From CAYTLQ01 sp964438715 (lineage in GTDB: Bacteria; Bacteroidota; Ignavibacteria; Ignavibacteriales; Ignavibacteriaceae): a stretch of 13,856 bases of DNA. This document shows, one piece after another, positions 1 through 7,443 of the stretch. Location: contig CAYTLQ010000081.1 of assembly GCA_964438715.1 (NCBI GenBank), positions 1-13,856 on the forward strand, in the 5' to 3' direction. The notes beneath the pieces were generated by a model. It was not told where the DNA came from, did not search any database, and was given only the letters and a program-made list of their open reading frames with translations. A program made the position numbers and the translations under genes. Position 1 is the stretch's first letter. Every line of letters begins with the position of its first letter.

Positions 1-1416
1 CGCCGCTCCGGAATAATTTTGATTTTCTAACTCAATCCGTCCGATGTAAACTTTTGAAGGTATCTCATGAAGTCCACCCGGAGAAACTTTTATAACTTCT
101 CCGAAAATCGATTTTGCTTCATCAAATTTCTTCAAAGAAAAATGGGAAACGCCATTCAAAAACAACAAATCATAATTATATTCACTTGTCGGATACGCAA
201 GCATGAATGTATCTATTGAAGTGCTGGCGCTGAGATAATCCTCCGCATTGTAGAGACAAATAACTCTCGTGTAAAGTGCATCTTCAACCGTGAAATTAAT
301 ATTCTGTGCCACCTCTTCATAAGCACGGGCATAAAATAAAAATTCATCGGCAGCTTCTTTAAACTTATTTTCTTTCTGATATAACTCTGCAATTTTATAC
401 TGAAACTTTGCCTGTAATTCCTTATTTGCAAAATTTGCATCAATAGCTGATTTGTAAATCTTTACTCCTTCATCAAGACCTTTGGCAGTAACTGTGTATT
501 CTGCCATTTTAATATAGGTAACCTCAATAAGTACTGGTAGAAGTGTATAATTTATTATTACCTTTCGGTAATTCACCATCGCAGAATCATAATTGTTTAG
601 TTCGCGGTAAGCGTCGCCAATTTTTACCTGAGATTTTGCTACTAATTCCAAAACAGATGATTCTGTTTCTCTGTTGGAAGTAGCTTCAAAGATCTGTCGT
701 TCCCGTACAGACTTTAATTGAACTTTTTCCCACTCCTGATCTTTAAATGCCTCCGGTTTAAATTTTTGATGCAATATTGACCAGTAATTAATTGCCTCTT
801 TGAAGCGTTTTTGTTCATAATTATTCTGCCCTAATTGGTAAAGCGCTTTTGCCAGATACTCAGTTTCAGGATAATTATTGACGAGTTCTAAAAATGCCTT
901 ATCACTTTCAGCGAGATTATTTAATTCACGATAGCACCAGCCGATATCATAAAGCGCACTTTCTGCCTTTTTATGCTTCGGATATTTTGAAACGAGTACC
1001 CGTGCTTCTTTTGCGGCTTCAAGAAACATTTTTTTTGAATAGAAAATATCGTAGATCTGAAATTGTGCCAGTGCAGCAAGCTGTGGTTCATCGGGCCTTG
1101 CTTCAACAATCCGAAATATCGAAATAGCCGAGTCGGGTTTATTCAATTGCCGGAGGGCATTGCCCTTCTGATAATAAGCCGCATTAACAACCCCTACAGT
1201 TAGTTCACCTCCAAGTAATGTAACTTTCACACTATCGATTCTGAGGAATTTACTGTTGGTGCCGATAATATAATCATATTCAATAATTGCTTTTTGATAA
1301 TTGGAAGAAGCATAGAGATTCTGCGCCCCGGTAAACACCTCCTGTAACTCTTTTGGTGTGGGAATAAAATAACTTGCTATGGCAGCAGCAACAACTATAA
1401 CAATTTGCCAGATCAT
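1..1416 (-). CDS. TPR-repeat protein, exported or membrane-anchored (3' end outside window)
   Basis: The frame is open from an ATG at 1416 to the left edge, giving 472 codons without a stop, so the C-terminus is missing. The first 18 residues (MIWQIVIVVAAAIASYFI) are hydrophobic and form either a signal peptide (possible cut after AIA) or an uncleaved anchor. There is no lipobox cysteine. The rest is almost all tetratricopeptide-like helical pairs, at about residues 26-54, 78-106, 115-146, 151-183, 188-219, 260-290, 337-365 and 413-445. These carry typical motifs such as ALYDIGWCYREL, ALYQLGQNNY and KFDEAKSIFGEVI. TPR arrays are protein-binding scaffolds, and a periplasmic role is inferred. 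The gene starts 11 bases after the large barrel gene, as the fourth gene of the surface operon. No Shine-Dalgarno is visible. It could resemble YbgF/BamD-type assembly factors in function, but nothing shows this directly. Confidence is high for the gene and TPR nature, low for its job. Confidence 0.88.
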   Translation of the reverse strand, partial: MIWQIVIVVAAAIASYFIPTPKELQEVFTGAQNLYASSNYQKAIIEYDYIIGTNSKFLRIDSVKVTLLGGELTVGVVNAAYYQKGNALRQLNKPDSAISIFRIVEARPDEPQLAALAQFQIYDIFYSKKMFLEAAKEARVLVSKYPKHKKAESALYDIGWCYRELNNLAESDKAFLELVNNYPETEYLAKALYQLGQNNYEQKRFKEAINYWSILHQKFKPEAFKDQEWEKVQLKSVRERQIFEATSNRETESSVLELVAKSQVKIGDAYRELNNYDSAMVNYRKVIINYTLLPVLIEVTYIKMAEYTVTAKGLDEGVKIYKSAIDANFANKELQAKFQYKIAELYQKENKFKEAADEFLFYARAYEEVAQNINFTVEDALYTRVICLYNAEDYLSASTSIDTFMLAYPTSEYNYDLLFLNGVSHFSLKKFDEAKSIFGEVIKVSPGGLHEIPSKVYIGRIELENQNYSGAA

Positions 1417-1427
1417 TGTAATGTTAA

Positions 1428-4400
1428 CTAAAATCCTGCAAATACAGTGAAAAAAAGTGCCGATTCCTCAGAACCGCGCAAACGGTCTTCCGGCCGGAGG
1501 AAATCAATAGTGGTAAATTTATATCCGAAATCAATGACAACATTGTATCCCGCAAACTGCGTCCGGTTACTTATTGAAAATGCCGTTGTACTGCGGTTCT
1601 GACTATCAACATTATCTTTAAAGTTCCTGATTTTATACAAGAAGAAATCCGATAAACCAAACAAACTGAAACCCTGAACACCAAAGCGAACATCAGTGTT
1701 ATCAGTTAATTTATAATCTAATCTGAGTATCGGTATAATTTCTTGCTGGTGCTCATCTATTTCTACGGAAATATTTCCCTGAAAATCTTCAGAGGTTTTT
1801 ATGATTTTCTGGGTTCGTACTTTCAATTGAGGACTGACTTTCAATAATCCCTTGAAAAAGCTGAGAGTGTAATCAATTTTATTTACTATTCCCCAGAAAA
1901 CTATATTACCGGGGACCTGATCACCAAGTAAGGTTGCCTCACTAAGAAATGCCTTTTCACGGGAGCCAATCTTAAATTGATTGTTGTACTCAATTCTGAA
2001 ATTGTTTTCAATGTTCAGGCTGGGTATTTGTGTATATTTAGTGCCGATGAACACTGAATTAACGAGTGAATTTCGGTAATTTAACTGATCGAGAACATAA
2101 TTGGGAATAGGATCTGCGGCAGTAATTACACCTTTGAAGAGGTAACCATCATTCGGGATGTTGTCCTTTACCTGTTTTAAAACATAATACAACTTCAATC
2201 CGCCAAAACGAGGAGTTTCAGTAGAATAAAATGCTTTAATGTAATTAACATCGTTAACACCACCGCGTGCAATTGCTTTCTGATGAATTTTTCCTAACTG
2301 AAAATTCAAACCATCCAATAATTCTAATCCGCCGAACAAATGATATCCGTCAATATCCGGTTCATAAGGATAATCGGGATAAATATCATTTTCCTGTTCA
2401 TCAATTACCGAGTTATTATTCCAGTCATCGCCATAATCGAGACTTGGCGGATCGGTATAATATGTAAGGAAGTCCTGTGAAAAATCGGGGTAACCATCAG
2501 CATTCCTGTCATCATCAGGAATTCCGTCATTATCTTTATCTTTTCCGGGAAATATACCTGTATCCGGCTGACGAACTATTGCATTAAGACTTCGCAATTC
2601 ATTTGCACTCTGTCGGTAGCCAAGTTTAAAGTAATCGCCGGTCTTATTAATAATGTCATAATTTCTCAGGTTGTTATCAGTAGCGCTCACCTGATAATGA
2701 TAAAATCCATCTTCCCAGCGATCGTTATCATCGTTATCATCAACCAAAGGATAAAAAGCACCACCTGGATAAAGTATTCTGGATGTCGAGACATAAGAAG
2801 CATCATACCCCAGAAAATCAGGCGCAATCGGTAACGGTATATTACCGGTTGAGGGAGAGGCAAAGTAGCTATTTTCTAAAACATAAGTATTTAACCATGT
2901 AGTATATGTCGGACCAATATAATAGCGTTCACCTCCAAGCGTCATTCTTCCAAGCTTCTTTTTGCCTTTTATAAACCATGCTTTACCTTTACTTTCGAAC
3001 CGGCTGCCGGATAACAGAGGATATTTTAAGAATTCAACACTCTCATTAAATTCACCCTCAATTTCGAAGCCCGCATATTTAAAGGTAAAATTCATACCAT
3101 AAACTGACATACCGGAAACTAAACCATAATCCACACGAACAATCTTCTTGTTACTTGCATCTTTAACATTACCCTCGGCTCGTTGCCTTACGAAAAATGG
3201 CGTAGGAAATGCAAAAAGTGAGTCCTGATAATGAGGCTGGAAACGCGGGTCATCATAAGAGTCCACCACATTCAGATAGTCTTGAGCTGTTTCAATTTTA
3301 TAGTCATTTGCTAAAACAAACTGAAACTGAGCCCCGTTAACACCCTCAGGCATAATAAATCCGAAAGTAATTGATTCATCTGCAACGCCTGCAACCTGAT
3401 AAGGATAGTTTGGAGGTGGTGCAGAGTATTTACTACTACTGCTATAATGTGTATAAAAAACATAACTTGTTGTATCAGCACCGCCGAAATACCGCTGATC
3501 TATCTGAAAACCTTTTCCACGCTCTACATCGCGTAATACATAATATTGTATTGGCTTATCGAGTTGTGTGGATTCTTTTGATGGTTTCTGCTTGTGTATA
3601 TTTACACTTTGCACTGCCTTACCGTTAATGATGACTGACGGTGGTGCAAATATTATCGGACCGGAATTATCTCCGGGAGAATCATCGCTGATGCGTACAA
3701 AAATAACCCTCGGAATTGCACTTGTTACAACACCTTTTAACGAAGATTCTTTACTATCAATACTGCTTTTCCGTTGATGCTGATTAACATAGGTAATACC
3801 AATTGTCAACATATCCCCGATATCCGTTTCGAAATGCCCCCCAAAGAGATATTGTGTCCAATCCCGAATTCTTCTGACTCCATCAATGTAAATATTCGAA
3901 TCAAACCGGAATCGTATCGGATCAGAAATACGAGACGCCACCACAGTACCTCTGTATTTTGCGGTCCCCGCATCCCACCTGATACCGTTAAATCGGGTTC
4001 TGTTTAAGGTGAGGGATGTAAATTTCGTTCGGATAGCATCACCAACCATTAGTCTCGTGTTGAATCCACCGTATGAATCCCTGCCGATAATCAGGTTATT
4101 AAAATAATTCTGATAATAACGAGACTTTAATATATCGCTGGTACCACCCGATTGTTCGGATGCAGGAATTTGCTTTTGTACCTCATTAAGTTCGTAAACG
4201 GTTGTGCCCTCAACAAGAAAGTTTCCAAAATTATCAAAGAATTTTTTCCTGATAAACTGGGAACTATAATTCTCATAATTTCTTCCTGAATAATTAAGGT
4301 ATTTCTCCTCTGCCTTACCTTTGTTAGAAATAAATTGAGCATTGTTATATGCTGTGAACATAAAAAAGAGAAGATTAAAAAACCTTACAGTTGAAACAAT

Positions 4401-4484
4401 ATCTCTGAACAGATAAGCAGTTAGGTTGCTTGTAATTTGCATATACTTTTTTGAAATTATTTTGTATCCACTTTTCATATTCAT
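1428..4484 (-). CDS. Large probable outer-membrane beta-barrel protein with Asp-rich EF-hand-like segment
   Basis: This is a protein of about 1,018 residues that I do not recognise as a named family. A hydrophobic stretch at residues 35-46 followed by AYNNA-QF looks like a signal peptide with a long N-terminal region; later ATGs at 4478 or 4442 would shorten it. The body alternates polar and hydrophobic residues, is rich in Tyr, Phe, Gly and Asn, and ends in FFTVFAGF, with a terminal Phe as expected for outer-membrane barrels. Residues 580-713 are very Asp-rich and contain DxDxDG loops (DKDNDGIPDDD, DRNADGYPD) and a near-perfect EF-hand loop (DWNNNSVIDEQE), so calcium binding is likely. The ATG at 4484 is preferred over an in-frame TTG at 4487. 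It starts 5 bases after the PorV-like gene, with no Shine-Dalgarno, which suggests translational coupling. A distant relation to SprA-type barrels that partner with PorV is possible but not shown by any motif I can name. Confidence 0.85.
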   Translation of the reverse strand: MNMKSGYKIISKKYMQITSNLTAYLFRDIVSTVRFFNLLFFMFTAYNNAQFISNKGKAEEKYLNYSGRNYENYSSQFIRKKFFDNFGNFLVEGTTVYELNEVQKQIPASEQSGGTSDILKSRYYQNYFNNLIIGRDSYGGFNTRLMVGDAIRTKFTSLTLNRTRFNGIRWDAGTAKYRGTVVASRISDPIRFRFDSNIYIDGVRRIRDWTQYLFGGHFETDIGDMLTIGITYVNQHQRKSSIDSKESSLKGVVTSAIPRVIFVRISDDSPGDNSGPIIFAPPSVIINGKAVQSVNIHKQKPSKESTQLDKPIQYYVLRDVERGKGFQIDQRYFGGADTTSYVFYTHYSSSSKYSAPPPNYPYQVAGVADESITFGFIMPEGVNGAQFQFVLANDYKIETAQDYLNVVDSYDDPRFQPHYQDSLFAFPTPFFVRQRAEGNVKDASNKKIVRVDYGLVSGMSVYGMNFTFKYAGFEIEGEFNESVEFLKYPLLSGSRFESKGKAWFIKGKKKLGRMTLGGERYYIGPTYTTWLNTYVLENSYFASPSTGNIPLPIAPDFLGYDASYVSTSRILYPGGAFYPLVDDNDDNDRWEDGFYHYQVSATDNNLRNYDIINKTGDYFKLGYRQSANELRSLNAIVRQPDTGIFPGKDKDNDGIPDDDRNADGYPDFSQDFLTYYTDPPSLDYGDDWNNNSVIDEQENDIYPDYPYEPDIDGYHLFGGLELLDGLNFQLGKIHQKAIARGGVNDVNYIKAFYSTETPRFGGLKLYYVLKQVKDNIPNDGYLFKGVITAADPIPNYVLDQLNYRNSLVNSVFIGTKYTQIPSLNIENNFRIEYNNQFKIGSREKAFLSEATLLGDQVPGNIVFWGIVNKIDYTLSFFKGLLKVSPQLKVRTQKIIKTSEDFQGNISVEIDEHQQEIIPILRLDYKLTDNTDVRFGVQGFSLFGLSDFFLYKIRNFKDNVDSQNRSTTAFSISNRTQFAGYNVVIDFGYKFTTIDFLRPEDRLRGSEESALFFTVFAGF
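2391..2540 (-). other. Tandem Asp-rich, EF-hand-like calcium-binding loops within the barrel protein
   Basis: This stretch encodes D-x-D-x-D-G type loops: DKDNDGIPDDD at 2508-2540, then DRNADGYPD. At 2391-2426 is the 12-residue loop DWNNNSVIDEQE, whose positions 1, 3, 5, 9 and 12 are Asp, Asn, Asn, Asp and Glu, matching the EF-hand pattern. Position 6 is Ser where Gly is usual, and position 8 is Ile as expected. Loops like this bind calcium in thrombospondin type 3, dockerin and secreted bacterial proteins. Placement in an extracellular loop of the barrel is an inference. Confidence 0.6.
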
Positions 4485-4489
4485 CAAAA

Positions 4490-5473
4490 TTAAAAGTTAT
4501 AGGAAAGTGAAATTTTATGAGTACCGCCTGCTTCCTGAATCGAGAGAGGGAAAATGTAGGCATAATCGAGTTTTGCTTTATCGAAATGAATACCGAATCC
4601 GCTATTTATTCCATTTTGCTTTGCATAATCGGCTGAGAGTAAATCGTGATAACCGACTCTGATGAGAAAAGCAGTATAGTAACCAAATAACTCTGTTTTC
4701 ATACCCTCGAATTCAGCCCCTGACTTAATTTCTATAATATCTCCTTCTCTGATTATGTCAGCCGCAACAATGTAGCCATAAGATCTGGATATATATGCTA
4801 CTCCGGCTCCAATCCTTACCGGTAATTTACCCGATTCACTTCCATTTGAAGCGATACTGGGATTAGTAATATTCATTATTGAAATTCCCATGTTCAGGTC
4901 ACTACCCGGAACTATCTCATCAAAAGAGTAAAAAGCTCCTGCGTCAAATGTAAATCCATTATACGATAACGCTCCTTCACCGGGAGCAGCATCAGCGCTC
5001 CATCCTAATAATTTGAAAGTACCCCCCACACAAAAGTTATCGTAAATCTCCCTTGCATAACTTCCCTGAAGAGTATATTCGGTCCATAATGCTGAATTAA
5101 GGAAAGTTCCGCCAACACCCAGTGAGCCAACGAAATCCATTGGGATTGTACTGCCGATAGAAAAATAGTTCAGGTTATCGTCTTCAATTCCAGGAAATAA
5201 ATTCGAATAAGTCGTGATTAGTGAAAGATTTTTCATCGAGGAGATATTAGCGGGGTTATAAAAAATTGCTGATGGAGATCCCTGAATGGCGAGATGAGCC
5301 CCACCCATTGCAACTGCTCTCGCGCTATTTCCCAAATCATCAAATCCACCTGCTTTCAGACCGGGCGAAAAAATCATGATAACTGAGGATAAAAGAATCA
5401 GCAAATTTATCTTGATAATCATAAATAAACCATCAGCCAGTTTTCGTTTAATATAATTTTTGGGGATATTCAT
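4490..5473 (-). CDS. PorV/PorQ-family (UPF0164-like) outer-membrane protein
   Basis: The 327-residue protein has a signal peptide whose hydrophobic core is at residues 18-37 (KINLLILLSSVIMIF), with probable cleavage after GLKA at 38-41. The mature N-terminus carries the family hallmark GNSARAVAMGGAHLA followed by SPSAIFYNPA (residues 48-75), seen in PorV, PorQ and FadL-like 14-strand barrels. Glycine- and aromatic-rich beta strands follow, and the protein ends in SLSYNF with a terminal Phe. PorV carries type IX secretion cargo to the cell surface in Bacteroidota. Whether this copy is that general PorV or a paralogue devoted to the upstream secreted protein cannot be told here; no PorU or other Por gene is in the window. 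The start at 5473 is supported by GGGAGG upstream. Met18 at 5422 would give a more compact signal peptide but lacks a ribosome site. It lies 19 bases after the discoidin-like gene and 5 bases before the barrel gene. Confidence 0.87.
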   Translation of the reverse strand: MNIPKNYIKRKLADGLFMIIKINLLILLSSVIMIFSPGLKAGGFDDLGNSARAVAMGGAHLAIQGSPSAIFYNPANISSMKNLSLITTYSNLFPGIEDDNLNYFSIGSTIPMDFVGSLGVGGTFLNSALWTEYTLQGSYAREIYDNFCVGGTFKLLGWSADAAPGEGALSYNGFTFDAGAFYSFDEIVPGSDLNMGISIMNITNPSIASNGSESGKLPVRIGAGVAYISRSYGYIVAADIIREGDIIEIKSGAEFEGMKTELFGYYTAFLIRVGYHDLLSADYAKQNGINSGFGIHFDKAKLDYAYIFPLSIQEAGGTHKISLSYNF

Positions 5474-5483
5474 ATTATTGCTA

Positions 5484-5492
5484 TTTCCTCCC
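5484..5492 (-). promoter_or_regulatory. Shine-Dalgarno of the PorV-like gene
   Basis: The sequence GGGAGGAAA follows directly on the TGA stop of the upstream gene. It ends about 10 bases before the ATG at 5473 (13 bases from GGAGG to ATG, slightly long). It is one of only two clear ribosome sites in the window. It favours the 5473 start over the internal ATG at 5422 and implies coupled translation with the upstream gene. Confidence 0.6.
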
Positions 5493-7184
5493 TCAATATG
5501 CTACAACTATGGTTTTGGCAATCTGTTCTCCGCCGTTATCAGTATCAAGATGAATTTGGTAAATATAAACTCCGGGGCGAACGATTTCTCCATTGTCATT
5601 TTTCCCATCCCATTCAACCGCATTGTCAGAAATGTATGCAAAAGCCTTTGTTTCTGAGTCGAACAACTCTCTTATAAGTCGCCCGTTCAGATCATATATT
5701 TTTATGGTTATTTTCCGGTATTCTTTCGGGATGAGCTGTGCAGGTTCTCCAACATTTCCGAGAAAGAACTCAATGCGGGAAACATCATTTTTACCATCAT
5801 TGTTGGGTGTAAACGGGTTTGGATTAGCAACAGCTCGTATTATCAGGCGGTCAGGCACACCAACAGTAACAATACTCCAGTTTTCCACATTCGTAACTTT
5901 TTTCGAGTCAGCCCTTTGCGGATTATTTGGCCGAAGTTTACTACTTAGAAAAGTCTGATGGCGGTTTATTGCGAGAAACGGCGTCTCTGTAAAAAATACA
6001 TCCAAAGTACTGCTTGTTGTAATTGTAGAATTTAAAATAATTTTAATTACTGATGCAGTAACAATTGAAGTATAACCGATATTATTACCATTAATTTGAA
6101 CCGACTTAAGATTTGCAGGTGATGGAGTATAAATTGTTACCGTGTCAACTCCTAAATCCCCCGGTGAAAAATTCAAGGTTATTGAAAGTTTGAATTCCTG
6201 TTCTTTAAGTATTTGTGAATATTGCGGAGAAATTGTTGCATCGGAGGAAGTTACTACATTTAGAGTATCGTAAAGAATAGAAATGTAGTCAACAACAGGA
6301 GTTTGAAGAACACTGGTATTCAGAGTAACTCTATATTGGAAATAGTCCCTTGGCTCATAAACTTCGAATACAGAACCATTCGATGAGGTAGCCTCTGACC
6401 AGTCACTCCAGGTAGAATCTGGTGTTGCTGTTTCGCCTGACCTGAAACTAAACGAAACAGAAGTTCCCGGAGGCACAGAAGCAGAATATTGAAATTCCCC
6501 AAAGTTTACTTTTTTCCCGACATTACGAACACTTGAATAGAATGTACCGGTCGGAAGATATCCTTCACCAAAAACCTCAATTTCACTGATAACGGTAGAA
6601 AATGTTGAGGCAAGTATGTCAATAGTTACCTTGACATATCGTGCAACAATCGGATTGAAGTCAGCAACCGGATTGGCATCGTCATTGCTTAATTTTTGAT
6701 AGACTTTTTCCATTGAAATTGTGTCTTCACCGGCGTAAACCGTAAATGCCCGGAGTCGAAGATTCGCGTTGCCGCCAAGAGTGTAAAATTTTACTTTTTT
6801 AATAGTTCTGATTGCCTGAAGATCTATGACAATATAGCTTCCTATAAGTCCTCCTGCACCGGTTGATGGAATGGATACATAGGAAGGAGAGCTGAATAAG
6901 CCATCTACCATTTTCAGGCCGTTACGCTGTGCAGTATCTGTTGGCTGGGCGCCAAGATATACCAAATACGCAGAACGGTTTTTGGCCAGATTTTCATTTT
7001 CTCCGGTCTGTAACTGCAAAAATCCGGGATTGGAAAGATAGTCAACGGATTTTGTGTTAATGGTATCAACGAGCGAAAGTATATTAAATGTGGTGTCTTG
7101 AATTGACGATTGAGGAAATAAAAAACTTGAAAGCGAAATAAGAAAGACACCCACCATTTGAGGAAGAGGATATTTGCTTATCAT
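5493..7184 (-). CDS. Secreted discoidin-like protein with FlgD-like (type IX sorting type) C-terminal domain
   Basis: The protein has 563 residues. Residues 1-25 form a signal peptide (VGVFLISLSSFLF core). Residues 63-208 look like a discoidin/F5-8 type C carbohydrate-binding fold: N-terminal NLAKNRSAY, then DGLFSSPSYVSI, SYIVIDLQAIRTIKKVKFY and the closing ARYVKVTI...SEIEVFGEG. Residues 211-306 form a beta domain with STWSDWSEA and FQYRVTLNTS, a pattern seen in bacterial surface proteins, and residues 310-440 are beta-rich and unassigned. Residues 450-563 are a FlgD Ig-like domain: NPNPFTPNNDGKNDV, KIYDLNGRLIREL, VEWDGKNDNGE and PGVYIYQI, ending KTIVVAY. Such C-termini often act as type IX secretion signals in this phylum. 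It is the first gene of the surface operon, with a promoter about 80 bases upstream, and is followed by a PorV-like gene. The inferred role is a surface-attached or secreted glycan-binding protein. No catalytic motif is visible. Confidence 0.87.
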   Translation of the reverse strand: MISKYPLPQMVGVFLISLSSFLFPQSSIQDTTFNILSLVDTINTKSVDYLSNPGFLQLQTGENENLAKNRSAYLVYLGAQPTDTAQRNGLKMVDGLFSSPSYVSIPSTGAGGLIGSYIVIDLQAIRTIKKVKFYTLGGNANLRLRAFTVYAGEDTISMEKVYQKLSNDDANPVADFNPIVARYVKVTIDILASTFSTVISEIEVFGEGYLPTGTFYSSVRNVGKKVNFGEFQYSASVPPGTSVSFSFRSGETATPDSTWSDWSEATSSNGSVFEVYEPRDYFQYRVTLNTSVLQTPVVDYISILYDTLNVVTSSDATISPQYSQILKEQEFKLSITLNFSPGDLGVDTVTIYTPSPANLKSVQINGNNIGYTSIVTASVIKIILNSTITTSSTLDVFFTETPFLAINRHQTFLSSKLRPNNPQRADSKKVTNVENWSIVTVGVPDRLIIRAVANPNPFTPNNDGKNDVSRIEFFLGNVGEPAQLIPKEYRKITIKIYDLNGRLIRELFDSETKAFAYISDNAVEWDGKNDNGEIVRPGVYIYQIHLDTDNGGEQIAKTIVVAY

Positions 7185-7443
7185 GCGAGATTCTTTCGGT
7201 ATGGCATTTATGTTTAATTGCTTTTCAGCAATGATATATCAAAGTATTTGTTCTCAGTTAAACAAAAATACTAACGAAGCACTACATTAAACAAATTATT
7301 TTATTAATTAAATGTTTTTAATTTATCATTGAAAAGAGATAATCGGTGCTATATGTCAATATTTTGTTAAAATTTCAGTACGAATGTATTGCGAGTGCAG
7401 TCGAAAATCTAATAAAATTTCTATTAACTAAACTAATTTAATC
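7185..7443. other. AT-rich intergenic region between the nfeD operon and the surface operon
   Basis: There are 259 bases with no convincing gene. The region holds the promoter of the surface operon at 7263-7295 and a leader of about 75 bases. I looked for a terminator after nfeD and found only weak AT stems (for example ATTTT-aac-AAAAT near 7360-7374), so a Rho-independent terminator cannot be supported. Confidence 0.7.
7263..7295 (-). promoter_or_regulatory. Bacteroidota-type promoter for the four-gene surface operon
   Basis: On the minus strand, TTTG at 7292-7295 is followed by exactly 21 bases and then TATTTTTG at 7263-7270. This matches the Bacteroides-type consensus TTTG-N19-21-TAnnTTTG recognised by the primary sigma factor of this phylum. 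Transcription would start near 7257, leaving a leader of about 70 bases before the ATG at 7184. The position, upstream of a tight four-gene run and after a long gap, fits an operon promoter. Confidence 0.55.

Noticed and set aside
4485..4487. TTG start codon for the large barrel protein
   Set aside because: An in-frame ATG follows directly at 4484, which is the more likely start; the TTG would add just one residue.
5420..5422. Internal ATG (Met18) as the start of the PorV-like protein
   Set aside because: It would give a neater signal peptide, but the GGGAGG site lies upstream of the ATG at 5473 and none precedes Met18. It remains possible.
5593..5958. 121-codon plus-strand open frame opposite the discoidin-like gene
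   Set aside because: It lies wholly antisense to the conserved FlgD-like domain and has no recognisable features.
7201..7290. 29-codon plus-strand open frame starting ATGGCATTT
   Set aside because: It is very short, has no ribosome site, and lies opposite the leader and promoter of the surface operon.
7354..7359. TTGACA on the minus strand resembling a sigma-70 -35 box
   Set aside because: No TATAAT-like element lies 16-18 bases downstream (CTTTTC is found instead), and this phylum does not use that consensus.
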